A DNA stretch of 64,000 bases. Source: Boswellia sacra (lineage: Eukaryota; Streptophyta; Magnoliopsida; Sapindales; Burseraceae). The stretch spans positions 62,001 to 126,000 of the forward strand of contig SNVD02009695.1 in assembly GCA_013180625.2 (NCBI GenBank), read 5' to 3'. Numbering within the stretch: position 1 is the stretch's first letter; each line of letters starts with the position of its first letter. The translations under genes were made by a program, and so were the position numbers. Positions 1 to 12,900 of this stretch are shown one piece after another. Under the pieces are notes generated by a model, which did not search any database, had not been told where the DNA came from, and worked only from the letters and a program-made list of their open reading frames with translations.

Positions 1-364
1 AGGGATGGTTGGGGGTGGGGTTGCGGTGTGGGCAAATAGCATCACGCTAAAAAATAAATAAATAAATAAGTGTTCGTAAGCTCATGTAAGACTCTTTGAG
101 GCATGTAAGGCTTGGTCTAGTCTACATAGTAAATGCATATGAGGGGCCGTGTTAGAGGCTTTAAATATTAGAATTAAATCTATAGCTATAAACTTAAGCT
201 TTTAGATCAAGTAGTGTACTTAACGGCCTAAGATGAACTAGTTAATTATAAGAATCAATTTCAAAGATACTTGAAGTTTGAAGAAATAAACAGCGACAAA
301 AATTATCAATACTCATCAGAATCAATAACATTTAACATTCATACTAACAAATGACAAAGATCAC

Positions 365-3300
365 CTGGTAGCCGCCAATGACCATTAGAGTTGAATAGGT
401 TGGATGAAAAACACAAGAATGATAATTGTTGCCACTAAGCTCATGAATGCACTCGCCTGAGGCCAATGACCATACTCTGACAGACTCTTGACTGACAGAT
501 GCCAAGTAGTCTCCATTTGTATCCCAACAAATAGAGTGTACCTCAGTGGTGTGTCCCTGACAATAAAAAAAGTGTGCTGACTTATACTAAATCCAGACAG
601 ACAAGTTTTGAAAAATATATAATGAATAAAATCTGTTCGTTCATTTCAAATTCTCCTACTTTCGATATTAATATGTATACCTTTAAAGAGTATGTCACTC
701 TGTCATTTTCAACATCAAATATAGACACAACATTATCTGATGCTGCAGCCAACAGATGTCCAATTCTTGGCTGAAATCTCACTTGCACAGTACCTCCCTG
801 CTCCATCAAGTAACTGAGATTTAGAAGAGATTTTATATCTCATAGAACTTCTAGAACTTAAAAAATAAAAAATAGAAGAAGAAGAAGAAAACAAAGAAAG
901 AGTTTTAAGGCTAGCCTTGAAACTGCGAGCGCAAGGATATTGATTGATATTCCAGATGCGAATCTCACTGTTGCCATCACAAGAGCAGAAAAGGTCATTC
1001 TTCTTAGGGTGGAAATCTACAGACATCACATGAGAGGCATGCCCTGTATAAGTCTGCAAGGAATAGCTTGGCTGCAAGAAGAAAACAAAATTAGTGCCCA
1101 CAATATTTGGACAAAAATATAATATCTGAAAAAAAAAAGTGTAATTGACTGTCAAGTTTTCATGACTAAATAACAGATACTAAAATATAGCAAGTGGAGG
1201 GTGTAAACATGAAGACTGGTTAAAAGAAGTATATATGCAGAGGATACCCGCATGATAAATTTATAGACAAAATTTTAGAATCTGAAAGACATTACTTAGC
1301 CATCATGCGTTAGTCTTGCATACATCCAACATTTGACAACTCTGATATCTACAGAGAGATGTACATGCAAACCACATTGGAAACAGAAACAAAATGAAAC
1401 ATATTATATAATGATGCACATAGAAAGAAGAGAAAAAATTAACATTTACAGTAGGAATACAGAGTACTTGTTAGGAAATGGAACTGGGAAGGCTCAAAAA
1501 ATCATTCCTTTGCAGCTTTTAATTAAATTTTCCCAATGCATGGATAAGATTACACAAACCAGCAAAAAAGATAGACAAGTTTACTTTGGTAGCATCCCAG
1601 AGTCGCACTGTTTTATCAAATGATGATGTTGCCAGCTGAGTTGAATTAGGTCTGAAGCGAACATCAGTTATTATATGACCATGCTCATCTGGAGTGCATT
1701 CAGTTTGAAGAGTCTCCATGTTCCAAAGAACAACCTACTGACAAAAATAAAAATAAGCATACGCATCATTTTCTTCCTTTAGATGATCAATTATTCATAG
1801 TTACTTTTCCAGCCAGTGAATGAAAGATTAAACAAGCTTTGAACACAAAGATTTGAGCGAAAAGTTTTACAAATAAAATATGAAGAGTCAAGGTTAAACA
1901 AGCACTTATCTGAAATTGAAATAGAATTGTCAAAAAGAGCCCTTCAGTTTCAGTCATTTTGACTTTAAGAAATTCATTCCTTCAAAAGCTTTCATTACTA
2001 CCCTTGCCGAATTTTAATTTGATTCTATCCACTTTCACCAATTTTGCGAAACTACTCTTAATCTCTTTCTAAATGTTCTAGAGGAATAAAATTGGTAAGT
2101 TGGGACATTTTACAGTTGTTATCTGAATGTCAAACAAGGAAAAATACTATGAGAAGACTGTATTTCACTTAAGTTAAATTCACATCTGTTAAACTAGCAC
2201 GTAAAAATTTGACTCCATAGCCCCTTATTGCCAATACAATCATAGCATCAATAACAACAAAATAGAGTATTTAAACCAAGTTTAACAAGCCTTATACAAC
2301 TTAACATCAACATGGAACATCTTTCATCCCAGATTCTATTAGCAAAACAGTAATTTTAAACAAGTCAAACTGCTACAAAAATAACAAATGACAACATCAA
2401 GTATCAGATATTCCTTCTATAAAAATAAAATGCAAGCAACACATATTTGATGCATTTTAACTCAATCTCTATTTATGTGGAATCAAATCTAGAATTCCAG
2501 ACAACCAATAACCTCAAACATCACAATCATATTTTGTGACGTGTAAATCAATAAGCTGCTTTATTTAAATTAAAAATTTCTGATTTAGTACACAATGAAA
2601 ATATAGACCATTGGACCAGTGTTTCCGTGCCAACTTCTGTCACTAGATCTTGTAGTAGTATATATGCATCACAGAAGTATCATATTTTCTGGTGACAGTG
2701 TCTGAATTACCAATCTGAGAACAATCTCAAAGCTGATAAGCAGTTGGCATACAACTAAACTGAGGAGGCAAATTCAAGTGCTCTAAAACATGTGTTGGAC
2801 TAGATGATCTCACCAGTTCTATAATCAACTGGTCCTCGTTAAGCTTTTAAAAGGTTTTGAGGTTAAATTGGTTTGGACTCCTTGACACATTTGTAAACTT
2901 CTAAACCAAATAAAACATGAATATCATTGAAAAACAGACCAAGTTGTACTTTATATGAAAAATTTAATAGGAAGCATTTGCAGGCCTGAAATAATAGATA
3001 AAATGGTGGCAGCAATGGGCTTCGCTGACCATCTTGATGTAACTTGTTTATCATTAATTGTCATTCTTCAATCTTCCAGTTGCCAAACATCTACCTCAAA
3101 CAAGAATTTAATATTGTATGTCATTCAAGGACATAGAAAATAGATAATTTTGGACTATCTAGTAGTAAGACAGTGATTTCCTTATCGCCTCAGACAATAT
3201 GTAATTTGATATTTGTCTTCCTTTTGGTGATACTTGAGGATCCGTCATCCATTATATTAAAAGCAATAAAACTATGTATTTTTATCCATAATTCTCACAA

Positions 3301-3984
3301 ATGTGTTTGTAGTTCACCATCTATCATCTTGGTTAATTCATATTAAATAAGAAGATAATACATTTGTTCATTCAGTATTTTCTGATTCCAATAGATTAAG
3401 ACAACATCTAACATGTTACTTAATTCTTGAGTATAAAAAAATAAAATAAAATAAAATAAAAATAAAACAACAACAACAACAACAACAATAATTTCCGAGA
3501 ATGCCTCAAAATTTTGAAAAAGACAAGTGTATATGAATTTTTATAGACAGAGTTTAGATTGTGCTAACAAGTAGTTGGCATAATACGAACAATCACATTC
3601 ATATCGACAATGCTTTGAACATTAATTTTATCCCTTGCAAGCTACAATGCATTATACCTTCTTGTCATGCCCAGCACTGGCCAATAACTTTCCATCTGAA
3701 GAGAAATGACAACATATAACTTTGCTACTGCTTTTGCGTATAGAACTAACTTCGTTGAAGGAGAAACCTGACATGCAGAAAAGAGAGCCATTGCTTTTGT
3801 CAATGAATTCATCATTGCTAGAAGCAAGATATCAAATATTACCCTTGGAAGTTTCAGCAGCTTGTTCAGAAGGGTTCCTTTTCAATGTGCCAAACAAATC
3901 CCTCGGGTCTCCATCATCATGTGACAGAAAAGATTCCACATTATCGTCTAAGGAGCCAATGTCTCCAAAATGTTCCATGTCTTC
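365..3984 (-). other. LUH: LUH exons 11-16: acidic hinge and WD40 propeller (incomplete)
   Basis: Exon 11 encodes an acidic stretch ([20 protein letters not shown]). Exon 12 begins the propeller with [19 protein letters not shown] and [10 protein letters not shown]. Exon 13 has [20 protein letters not shown] and VRLWDA. Exon 14 has [17 protein letters not shown] and SEIRIWN. Exon 15 has [20 protein letters not shown]. Exon 16 has [19 protein letters not shown] and [19 protein letters not shown] and WD pairs mark successive blades. The final blade is outside the window. Exon 14 ends AAG|GCTAGC, a GC donor, which phase requires. Confidence 0.9.
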
Positions 3985-6900
3985 CTGCATTTACATAATC
4001 AGACTTTTAAAAATGTGTTTTTGGGCTATAAGAGAGATTCAGATAATATCTCAGCACAAAATACAAGTTAGCAGATCAATTAGAGAGATAAGAGAATCTT
4101 TCTTTATGAAGGATCTGTAAGAGAAAGAGGAGATCTACATTGTGTTCCGAGAGGCATATTATATCATACAGATTGGAGACTCTTAATTTTGCAGTCAGGA
4201 ACAAAGTGTACCACATTTTAGGATGAAATCAAAACAGAGAGATTAATAGAATATAAAGCATTTCGGCAACTTGATGTAATTTTGACTAGTGCAATACAAA
4301 ACACTGGATCAACCCCACGTTACAGTTATAATCACAAACAACTGATCTGGAGCATTAATTTTGAAGAATTGCATTTGCACATATATTGTTCATGTGCTAT
4401 TGATGACTGGTAAAAGTAAAAGGATGAAATTAAACAATCAATAATCTAGTACTATTTCCCGGTTTCCGAATTTTTCTTTATCCTACAATAAACTGTTCAG
4501 ACCCTCAATTTTTCTTATCTTAAAAACCTTGAACACGAATGTATGATTATCAGGAGCAATATAGATTTAGATATTTCATTCACACATCCAGGGTACGTAT
4601 GTTAAAAACTTGTGTGAATCCATACCAGCTGGTTAGTAGACGATGCATGACCACCTGTTCCATCAGAACCATACATCATTAAACCTTTTGGCATGTTACT
4701 AACATGCTGCAAGTTGCCTGACATAGCAACTCCATCACCAGGGGTATGAGTTGACGGAGTTGAAGGTTGAGAGTTTGGTGAAGGACCAACCGTGTTTCCT
4801 GTACAGGTACTATTTGCAGCTCCAGAAGAAGAAGGTCCTTTCCTTTTTCTGTTATTCTATAACACCATTCACATACAGCACTCATCAATTTTCAAGACAT
4901 CAGAAAAGTAACCATCACGAGCTTATTAAAGTGGTTCCAATAGCATTTTGTAATTCATGGGACTGATGTTCATACATAAGACATGTCTGTAACCAAAAAT
5001 ATTGTCCCATATAATTCATTGTTTCTAAAAGAAAAAGAGGATAGCAAGTTTCATTCTTTATCCCATTAGAAAGGAAAAAACAACCTGTTGAGCTTGCTGG
5101 GGTTGTGAGGGATCTTGTTGTTGAGAGGAAGAATGTTGCATATGTGGCATATTCATCTGCATTGCATCACAGATTCAGGATAGAAGAAGTCAATCATGTT
5201 GATAATAATATGCATGGAGTACAGCTCATAACAGATAAACCAATATATTGTACCATATATAACTACTCTAGAGAAAATGCTCTGAAATCTCTAGGTTTCT
5301 GCAGACAGGTGTGTAAAATCCCTAAAAGAGTTGTTATGAAATCCAAAAAGTGAAGATGGAGGTAACATGCTCAAAATTGGTCAGCCAAAAAGTTTATTTA
5401 CCATTAATGGAATAATAGGAACCATAATTCAATTCTCTGAATCAACCTAGTTGCTGCCAACTGATATCAGTCAAGTTTGTAGCCTAAGGGCCTAAGTATT
5501 TAGAGTTTCAATGGACTATCATAGTAAAAATTCATCATCTGCACATGCTGATAGACATCACAATGACTGTATAAGTGAAACAAATGGTCATAAACATAAG
5601 AAGCAAGCATTCATCTGAACTAAAATAACAATTTACATATTGCAGAAATTTTCACATAAATAGTCTTGTTGGCAATGACAGATTTGGTAACCCAGGTTAA
5701 AGGCTGTGCTGAATTCTTTAGTCATATTTGAAGCTGAATGACTGATGCATTCCCTCTAATATCCAATGTGTAACCACTCAGGAAGGAACATGCAAATGCT
5801 TCATTAACCTATTAAGTCACCCAACAGGTATGTGTGAGACAGTGGAACTATGAATCAACAAGGAAAATCTCTAAGTAATCCCTTCAAACCGACATTATTT
5901 CTGTAATTTTGGACTCCAATCCAGGAATTACCATCACTAGTAGAATTAATTTAATTTCATGCCATGATATCAAACACTTCATATGAATCTAAGAGACAAC
6001 ACCAAGGTTATGGGCCTTGCCAGGAAAAGTGCTGCTCAGATTTCCATCCTCATTTTATTCCCATTTTTTTTCAAAAGTGACAAACATGCCCCCCATTGCA
6101 CACAAATAAAATAATCATAATAGGTCTTTTTAATGCAACTAGCAAAAAGATTTTTACATGGCTGGGTCTAGAGTGATAAACACAGGAAAGTAACCAATGA
6201 GCAACGGAAGATTTTATTAGTTAGTTAAACAATATCACTGAGGACACTACTCTAACATAAATATTTATATTTCTATACATTGTTATTTTAATCAAGTCTA
6301 ATTGTAATAATGGCTAAAAAAACATCACTGATCATAAAGCCTCGTAGAAAATGGTCTAATAATAGTAATTAAATTCAAGTGTGTACCTTCATACAAATGG
6401 CTACTCTAATTAACAGATTTGTCACGTGGATCCAAACCTAAAGCTAACTTACTTCGTGTTACAACAGGACTAACAGGATGGAGAGATTTTTAGGGCTTAA
6501 CCACAAGATCTCTTGGTCAAACAATCTAGAATACCTTGTTGGCTTATAGGTGAAGGCCTAGCAAGAGTATCGAAACTCTAAACAAACAACTTCACATGCA
6601 TGGCCAGTTTCAATTAATGAATTGTCGCATGAACTCAAACATAAGCCTAATCTGCTCTATGTCATACTTGTCAAGAAGAGAGAACATAGAGATAGAAGAG
6701 ATGATGAATATTATATTGATATGTGAAGCATTACATATATAAAGTAAGAGAATCATAGAAAATTAGGAAAAAAAATCACTCACAATCAATACATAATTTC
6801 AGCACCTAGAATAGAATTATAATAATTTAAAACTTTCACATAAGTTCGAAGACTACCTCTCAAGTTGGAGCATAAATATTCTCAATGCTCAATTTGTAAA

Positions 6901-9900
6901 CAAGATTACAAATAGATGGTTTATGACTCTTTTTGACCATAACATAAATTTTAGAGTCATTCAACTTCACAGCAATGACGAATCTTCCAGAGGATTGACA
7001 AGAAAAGAGTTATCTCACTCAAACTTCTGAATAGGATACCCAACCAAGCGAACAAACGAAACAATCAGAAATATGAGACACAAGACAATTTCTAATGAGA
7101 GGAGACATTTTTTACCACAATTCCTGGTGAGACTGTAGAGTAGCAATGACTTTTACCACTGGCCAGAGGCGATAAAGTTGTCCAACAGTATAGAGGCTAG
7201 GTTTGGAATACAAGTAAAGTTTGGATAAACTATAGAGATTTAGATAAACTATAGGGATTTGACTAAATTAGGGCAAAAACCTCAAGTAATTAAAAGAGGT
7301 CTTTTTTTTTTTTAATTTTCTGATTCACCCTAAAAAAATTCCTAAAAATCCAAATTTTTTTAAACTTTTCAAAAGACCCCCTGGATGGACAAAACACAAG
7401 TTTCAACGCATGAAAACAAAGATAGGCTAAAAGAGTGATTGAAAAAGTTAGAAACTTGGATGAAAGCAATAAGCAACTGACTTATTATTATTTTTTAATT
7501 TATTTTTGATAGAAACATTAAAACTTAATAGGAAAGAAAATAGACACTTCTTTTACAAAAACACTAAAGACTTAAAAGAAAAGAAAGACTTTTTTTTTTT
7601 GGTGGTTCCTTCTCATTTTGGCATAAACAAAAATTTCTAAAGAACTCCAACCTGCTTTGTTACCATATTAAAAAAGCGAAAACAGAGAGAGAAGAGATGG
7701 TGAATATTGTTGTGTATATTGATATGTAAAGACTTACATATATATAGTAGAAGCATCAAAGTAAACTAGTACATAAAATCATTCAAAGTCCATACATATT
7801 TTCACTACCTAGAATAGAATTATTATAATCTAAAACTTCCATATAAGTTATAACAATAATATAACTAATATAATGGAGATATGATCAAGATTTAAATACA
7901 ACATTTGGTCAAATAATGTCAGATATTATGTTAGACAATTAAGGGCACACACAAGAATAGTATTTAAACCCTTATCATTACCATAACCTTGCATGAAACC
8001 ATATGAAATTGGAGTTTCTATATACAAAAACCAATCATAAAACCAACAATTAGATGGCTTCATACAAAGAAAAGTTCAACCATGCATGAAAAAGATGTAA
8101 TGCATAGCATGATCCTAGTACATTTACTTTCGGGCTATGGTGTATTAACTAGTTTTGAGAATGCAATCTTACTTTTGATGAAGTTGACTGCATTGGGGAA
8201 CCAATAGAACCATCATTTGCTAATGGTTGGCCATCTTTTGCATTTAAACTGCCCCTAGGTAACCCCCCAAACCTTCGAGGATCCAAATCTCCATAAATGG
8301 AACTGCCAAGGTTGCCTTGTGCCTGGGCTTGTGCTATGAGTTGTTGTTGCTGCTGTGGTAAAAGCTGAAACTGATTTCCACCTGGCAGGAAAGGCTTTTG
8401 AACTTGTGCACCTAAACTCGGCCGAATTTGATCAATGCCCTATAGCATTCAACAAACCCATTGGTTCAAAACAACCATGCAAATATATCCAATAAATTTC
8501 AAGGACAGATAAAATAAAAATATAACTTACAGTTAATGGCCACCCCTTCAAAGGAACACCACCTACTCCAGGGTTCAATCCTTGAAGAAGAAGAGAATGA
8601 CATTAAAAGATTTGTTCAGAGAAATGAAACAATAAATCACATATCCAAAATTGCATTTATACCAACGTAAGACTTAATTCATGAATCCAACTTGGAAGAG
8701 CGAAAAGAAACAAAAAATCCATATATATAGGTGTTTATTCAGAACTTTTTATAGAAGTTAAAAGCTCCAATATAAGCGTATGGTTGCTAAAAAACAATAG
8801 AACGATTGCTAGGCTTTTATATATTAATCATTCTTCTTTAATTATTATCATTTTGCAATCAAATTTTTTCACCAGCTTAGTCTTTTTAATTATGAAATAA
8901 ACATAAACCCTAGTCATAGCTTCAAGTATTGCAAACGGGTCTAATCTGTCAACATTCTGATAGGTTCCAAGCAAAATTAAAGTAATATTGAATAGAAAAT
9001 GCCACTAAATAGAAATTAAGAGATGGAAAAAGAGAAGAAGAAATCTGGGCAGATTGTATTATTCCTCAAAATATTTACAGAAACAAATGATAGCCATTCG
9101 AGAGGGCTATCTCTCTCCCAATTTGTCCCTAAACACTCCCTACCCCTCACTGCCTCCTTCTCCTCTTTTTATAACCTCCTCTCTAACAGAAAAACTCCAG
9201 CTCACCTTCTCCCACAATGCAACCCAAAACCGTTTCTAGCCAGCTCACACCAGCTAGGTGTCCCTATGCAGAAATTCCTTTCTTAACCCTTCTAGAATAA
9301 GTATACAAAACCGGAGACTTATCATCACCCCTGGGGCCAAGAAGCACCTTGTCCTCAAGGTGGAAAGCTGGAAATTGTTGACGGATGGTATCCACAGGCC
9401 CCCAAGAAGCTTCAAATGGAGGAAGTCCCTTCCATTGAACCAATACTTCTGCAAAGGGTCCCTCCATAGACTGGCGCACCCCTAACACTTGTTCAGGCTC
9501 AACAACCCATTCCAGCTCAGCATCCAAAGAAGGAGGAATCGGTTGACAATTAGCAGTGGAGCCAATAGCCTTGCGGAGTTGAGAAACATGAAAAACAGGA
9601 TGTATGGCAGCAGATGGAGGAAGATCCAGTTTATAAGCTACTGGTCCAATTCGTTGTTGCACTCTATATGGACCAAAGAAACGAGGTGACAGTTTCTCAT
9701 TCAACTTCCGGGCAAGGGTACGAAGTCGATAAGGTCTAAGCTTCAAGTATACCATGTCACCAACCTCAAACTGAAGTTCTCGTCAATGAATATCAGCATT
9801 GGCCTTCATCTTAGCTTGGGCTCGAGTGAGATGATATTTCAGTTCATCCAAGACAGCATCACGATCTTTTAACTGCTGCTCTACAGAAGAGTTGACAGTA

Positions 9901-12900
9901 GTGTTGTGCCCATACCGAAGTAATGGAGGTGGGGAACGTCCATAGACAATGGCAAAAGGAGTAGTATTGATAGAGCTGTGGAAAGTGGTATTATACCAAA
10001 ACTCAGCCCATGAAATCCAATTGCTCCACTGACGAGGTTTGTCATAACAGAAACAACGAAGATAAGTTTCAAGACAACGGTTGACAACTTCGGACTGTCC
10101 ATCCGTTTGAGGATGATATGCAGTACTTCGTTTCAGATGTGTACCTTGTGTGCGGAACAATTCAGTCCAGAAATGGCTGAGAAAGACCTTGTCACGGTCT
10201 GAAACAATTGATCGGGGAATACCATGCAAGCGGACTATTTCGCGAATAAAAAGAGCAGCCACTGATTGAGCTGAAAAAGGGTGGCGAATAGGACAAAAAT
10301 GAGCATATTTACTAAGGCGATCCACCACCACAAGAATTGTATCAAAACCATTGGACTTCGGCAACCCTTCCACAAAATCCATGGTGATATCTTCCCAAAC
10401 CATGTCCGGAATTGGCAAAGGCTGTAACAATCCTGCAGGAGACAGAGCTAAACTCTTATTCTGTTGACAAATAGGACATTCCTCCACCAATTTCTTAACA
10501 TCGGCCTTCATGCCCTTCCAATAAAGCTCACTAGATATCCTTTTATAAGTGCGAAGGAATCCAGAATGGCCTCCAATAGCAGAGTTATGAAATTCTCGCA
10601 ATAGCGAAGAAATCAAAGTTGAGGTTCGAGGAAGCACCAACCTGCCCTCGTACAGTAAGCGACCATTCGATAAAGAGTAACGAGGCCAAGAATCAGAGTC
10701 CATCATCAAATCTTGCTTAATGCGAGATAAAAAAAGGTCAGCCTCAATTTCGGACTGGAGGCTCTGGACATCCAATACATATGGCAATGTGAAGGAGGCG
10801 AACTCCACATTGGGCTGAAGTCGAGACAAAGCATCCGCTGCCTTGTTTTCCAAGCCTGGATGATATTGTATCTCAAAGTCGTAACCTAGCAACCTTATCA
10901 ACCATTTCTGGTATTCTGGTTGTATTAACCGTTGTTCCAACAAATGTTTCAAAGCACGTTGGTCAGTCCGAACTATGAAGTGCTGCCCCAAAAGATAATG
11001 CCTCCACTTTTGAATAGCTAAGACAATAGCCATGAGTTCCCTCTCATAAATAGGCTTAAGTCGGGACCTTTCGGAAAGGACTTGACTAAAGTAAGCAATA
11101 GGGCGATGTGATTGCATTAGCACAGCTCCTAATCCATGTCCCGAAGCATCAGATTCAATTATGAATGGCTTAGTGAAATCTGGCAAAGCCAACACTGGTA
11201 CTGATGTCATAGCCGACTTTAACTGTTGGAAAGCATTTTCTGCAGCTGCATTCCAAGCAAAAGCATCCTTCTTGAGCAGCTGTGTTAATGGCCAAGAGAT
11301 AGCTCCGTAGTTAGCTACAAACCGCCGATAATATCCCGTCAAACCCAAAAAACCACGCAATTCCCTGATTGTACGAGGAGAGGGCCACGAAAGCATGGCT
11401 TGAATTTTGTTAGGATCAACACAAACTCCACCAGCTGAAATTAAATGTCCCAGATATTCCACTTGTGATTGAGCAAACTGACACTTTTTAGAATTAACAT
11501 ACAATTGATGGTCTGTCAAGGTGGAGAATACTAGCTCAAGATGCTGCATGTGAGTTGTTAAATCTCGGCTATAAATCAATATATCATCAAAGAAAACGAG
11601 AACAAATTTGCGAAGAAATTCACGGAACACCAAATTCATAAGTGATTGAAAAGTCGCTGGGGCATTGGTCAAACCAAAGGGCATGACAAGAAACTCATAA
11701 TGCCCTTCATGCGTACGGAATGCTGTTTTTGGAACATCTTCAGCTCGCACCCGAATCTGGTGATACCCAGATTTTAAATCCAATTTAGAGAAAATAGATG
11801 CGCCATGAAGCTCATCCAATAGCTCCTCAATGACAGGAATTGGGAACTTGTCTGGTACAGTGACTTTGTTAAGAGCTCGGTAGTCCACACAGAAACGCCA
11901 ACTACCATCCTTTTTCTTTACCAGCAACACCGCGCTAGAGAAAGGACTTACACTAGGCTGGATTATCCCTGCAACCAGCATTTCCTTGACTAACCGCTCA
12001 ATCTCATTCTTTTGCACATGGGGATATCGATATGGTCGGACACTAACAGGAGAAGCCCCCTCGATCAAACAAATGCTATGATCTGTCGCGCGAATAGGCG
12101 GTAGTCCATGGGGCAACTCAAATACACCTCGAAACCTCTCCAGTACCCCCCGAATTATATCAGGAACATTGATGTCTTTGTGCCAACTTTCGGAGTCTGC
12201 CATTATACACCCGAACTCAACCAAAAATCCTTGATCATCTGACTGCATGTTTTTCGCCATCGATCGCAACGAGACGCCGAACTTACTTAGTCCTGGCTCA
12301 CCTTTCAAAACCATTATAGTATCACCCACCTTAAATTTCATTCTCAGCAACTTCCAATTCACCTCCATATCTCCCAAACTCCCCAACCAGGGCATCCTTA
12401 AAACCACATCAGTGCTTCCAAGCTCTAAAGGCAAATAATCCTCCACCACCGTTAAGCCTTGCATAGTTAAGACTACCCCACGACAGATCCCTTTGCCCTT
12501 GACAGTAATGCCAGTGCCCATGATTACCCCATAATTAATGGTATCAGATAGTGGTAAGTCCAATTTCTTTACCAAACTCAAAGCAATAAAATTGTGAGTT
12601 GCTCCACAATCAATTAAGATTGTTACCTATGATTTTTGAATTTCACCTTTTAATTTCATCGTACCTGGAGTGTTAAGTCCCACAACTGAGTTCAATGATA
12701 ACTCTACTGGATTACCCACCATTACGGGTTGTGGGAAAGATAAGCTTGTATCTCTATCCTCCTCATCTTCATCATCACCTTCCTGGACCAGCAGTAATCG
12801 GAGTTCTCTATTCTTACACTTATGCCCGACTGTGAACTTTTCATCGCACCGGAAACAAAGTCCTCTTTCACGCCGAGATTGAAACTCTGCCTCCGATAGC

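Noticed and set aside
3722..4120. 132-codon frame on the plus strand
   Set aside because: Antisense shadow of LUH exons 11 and 12.
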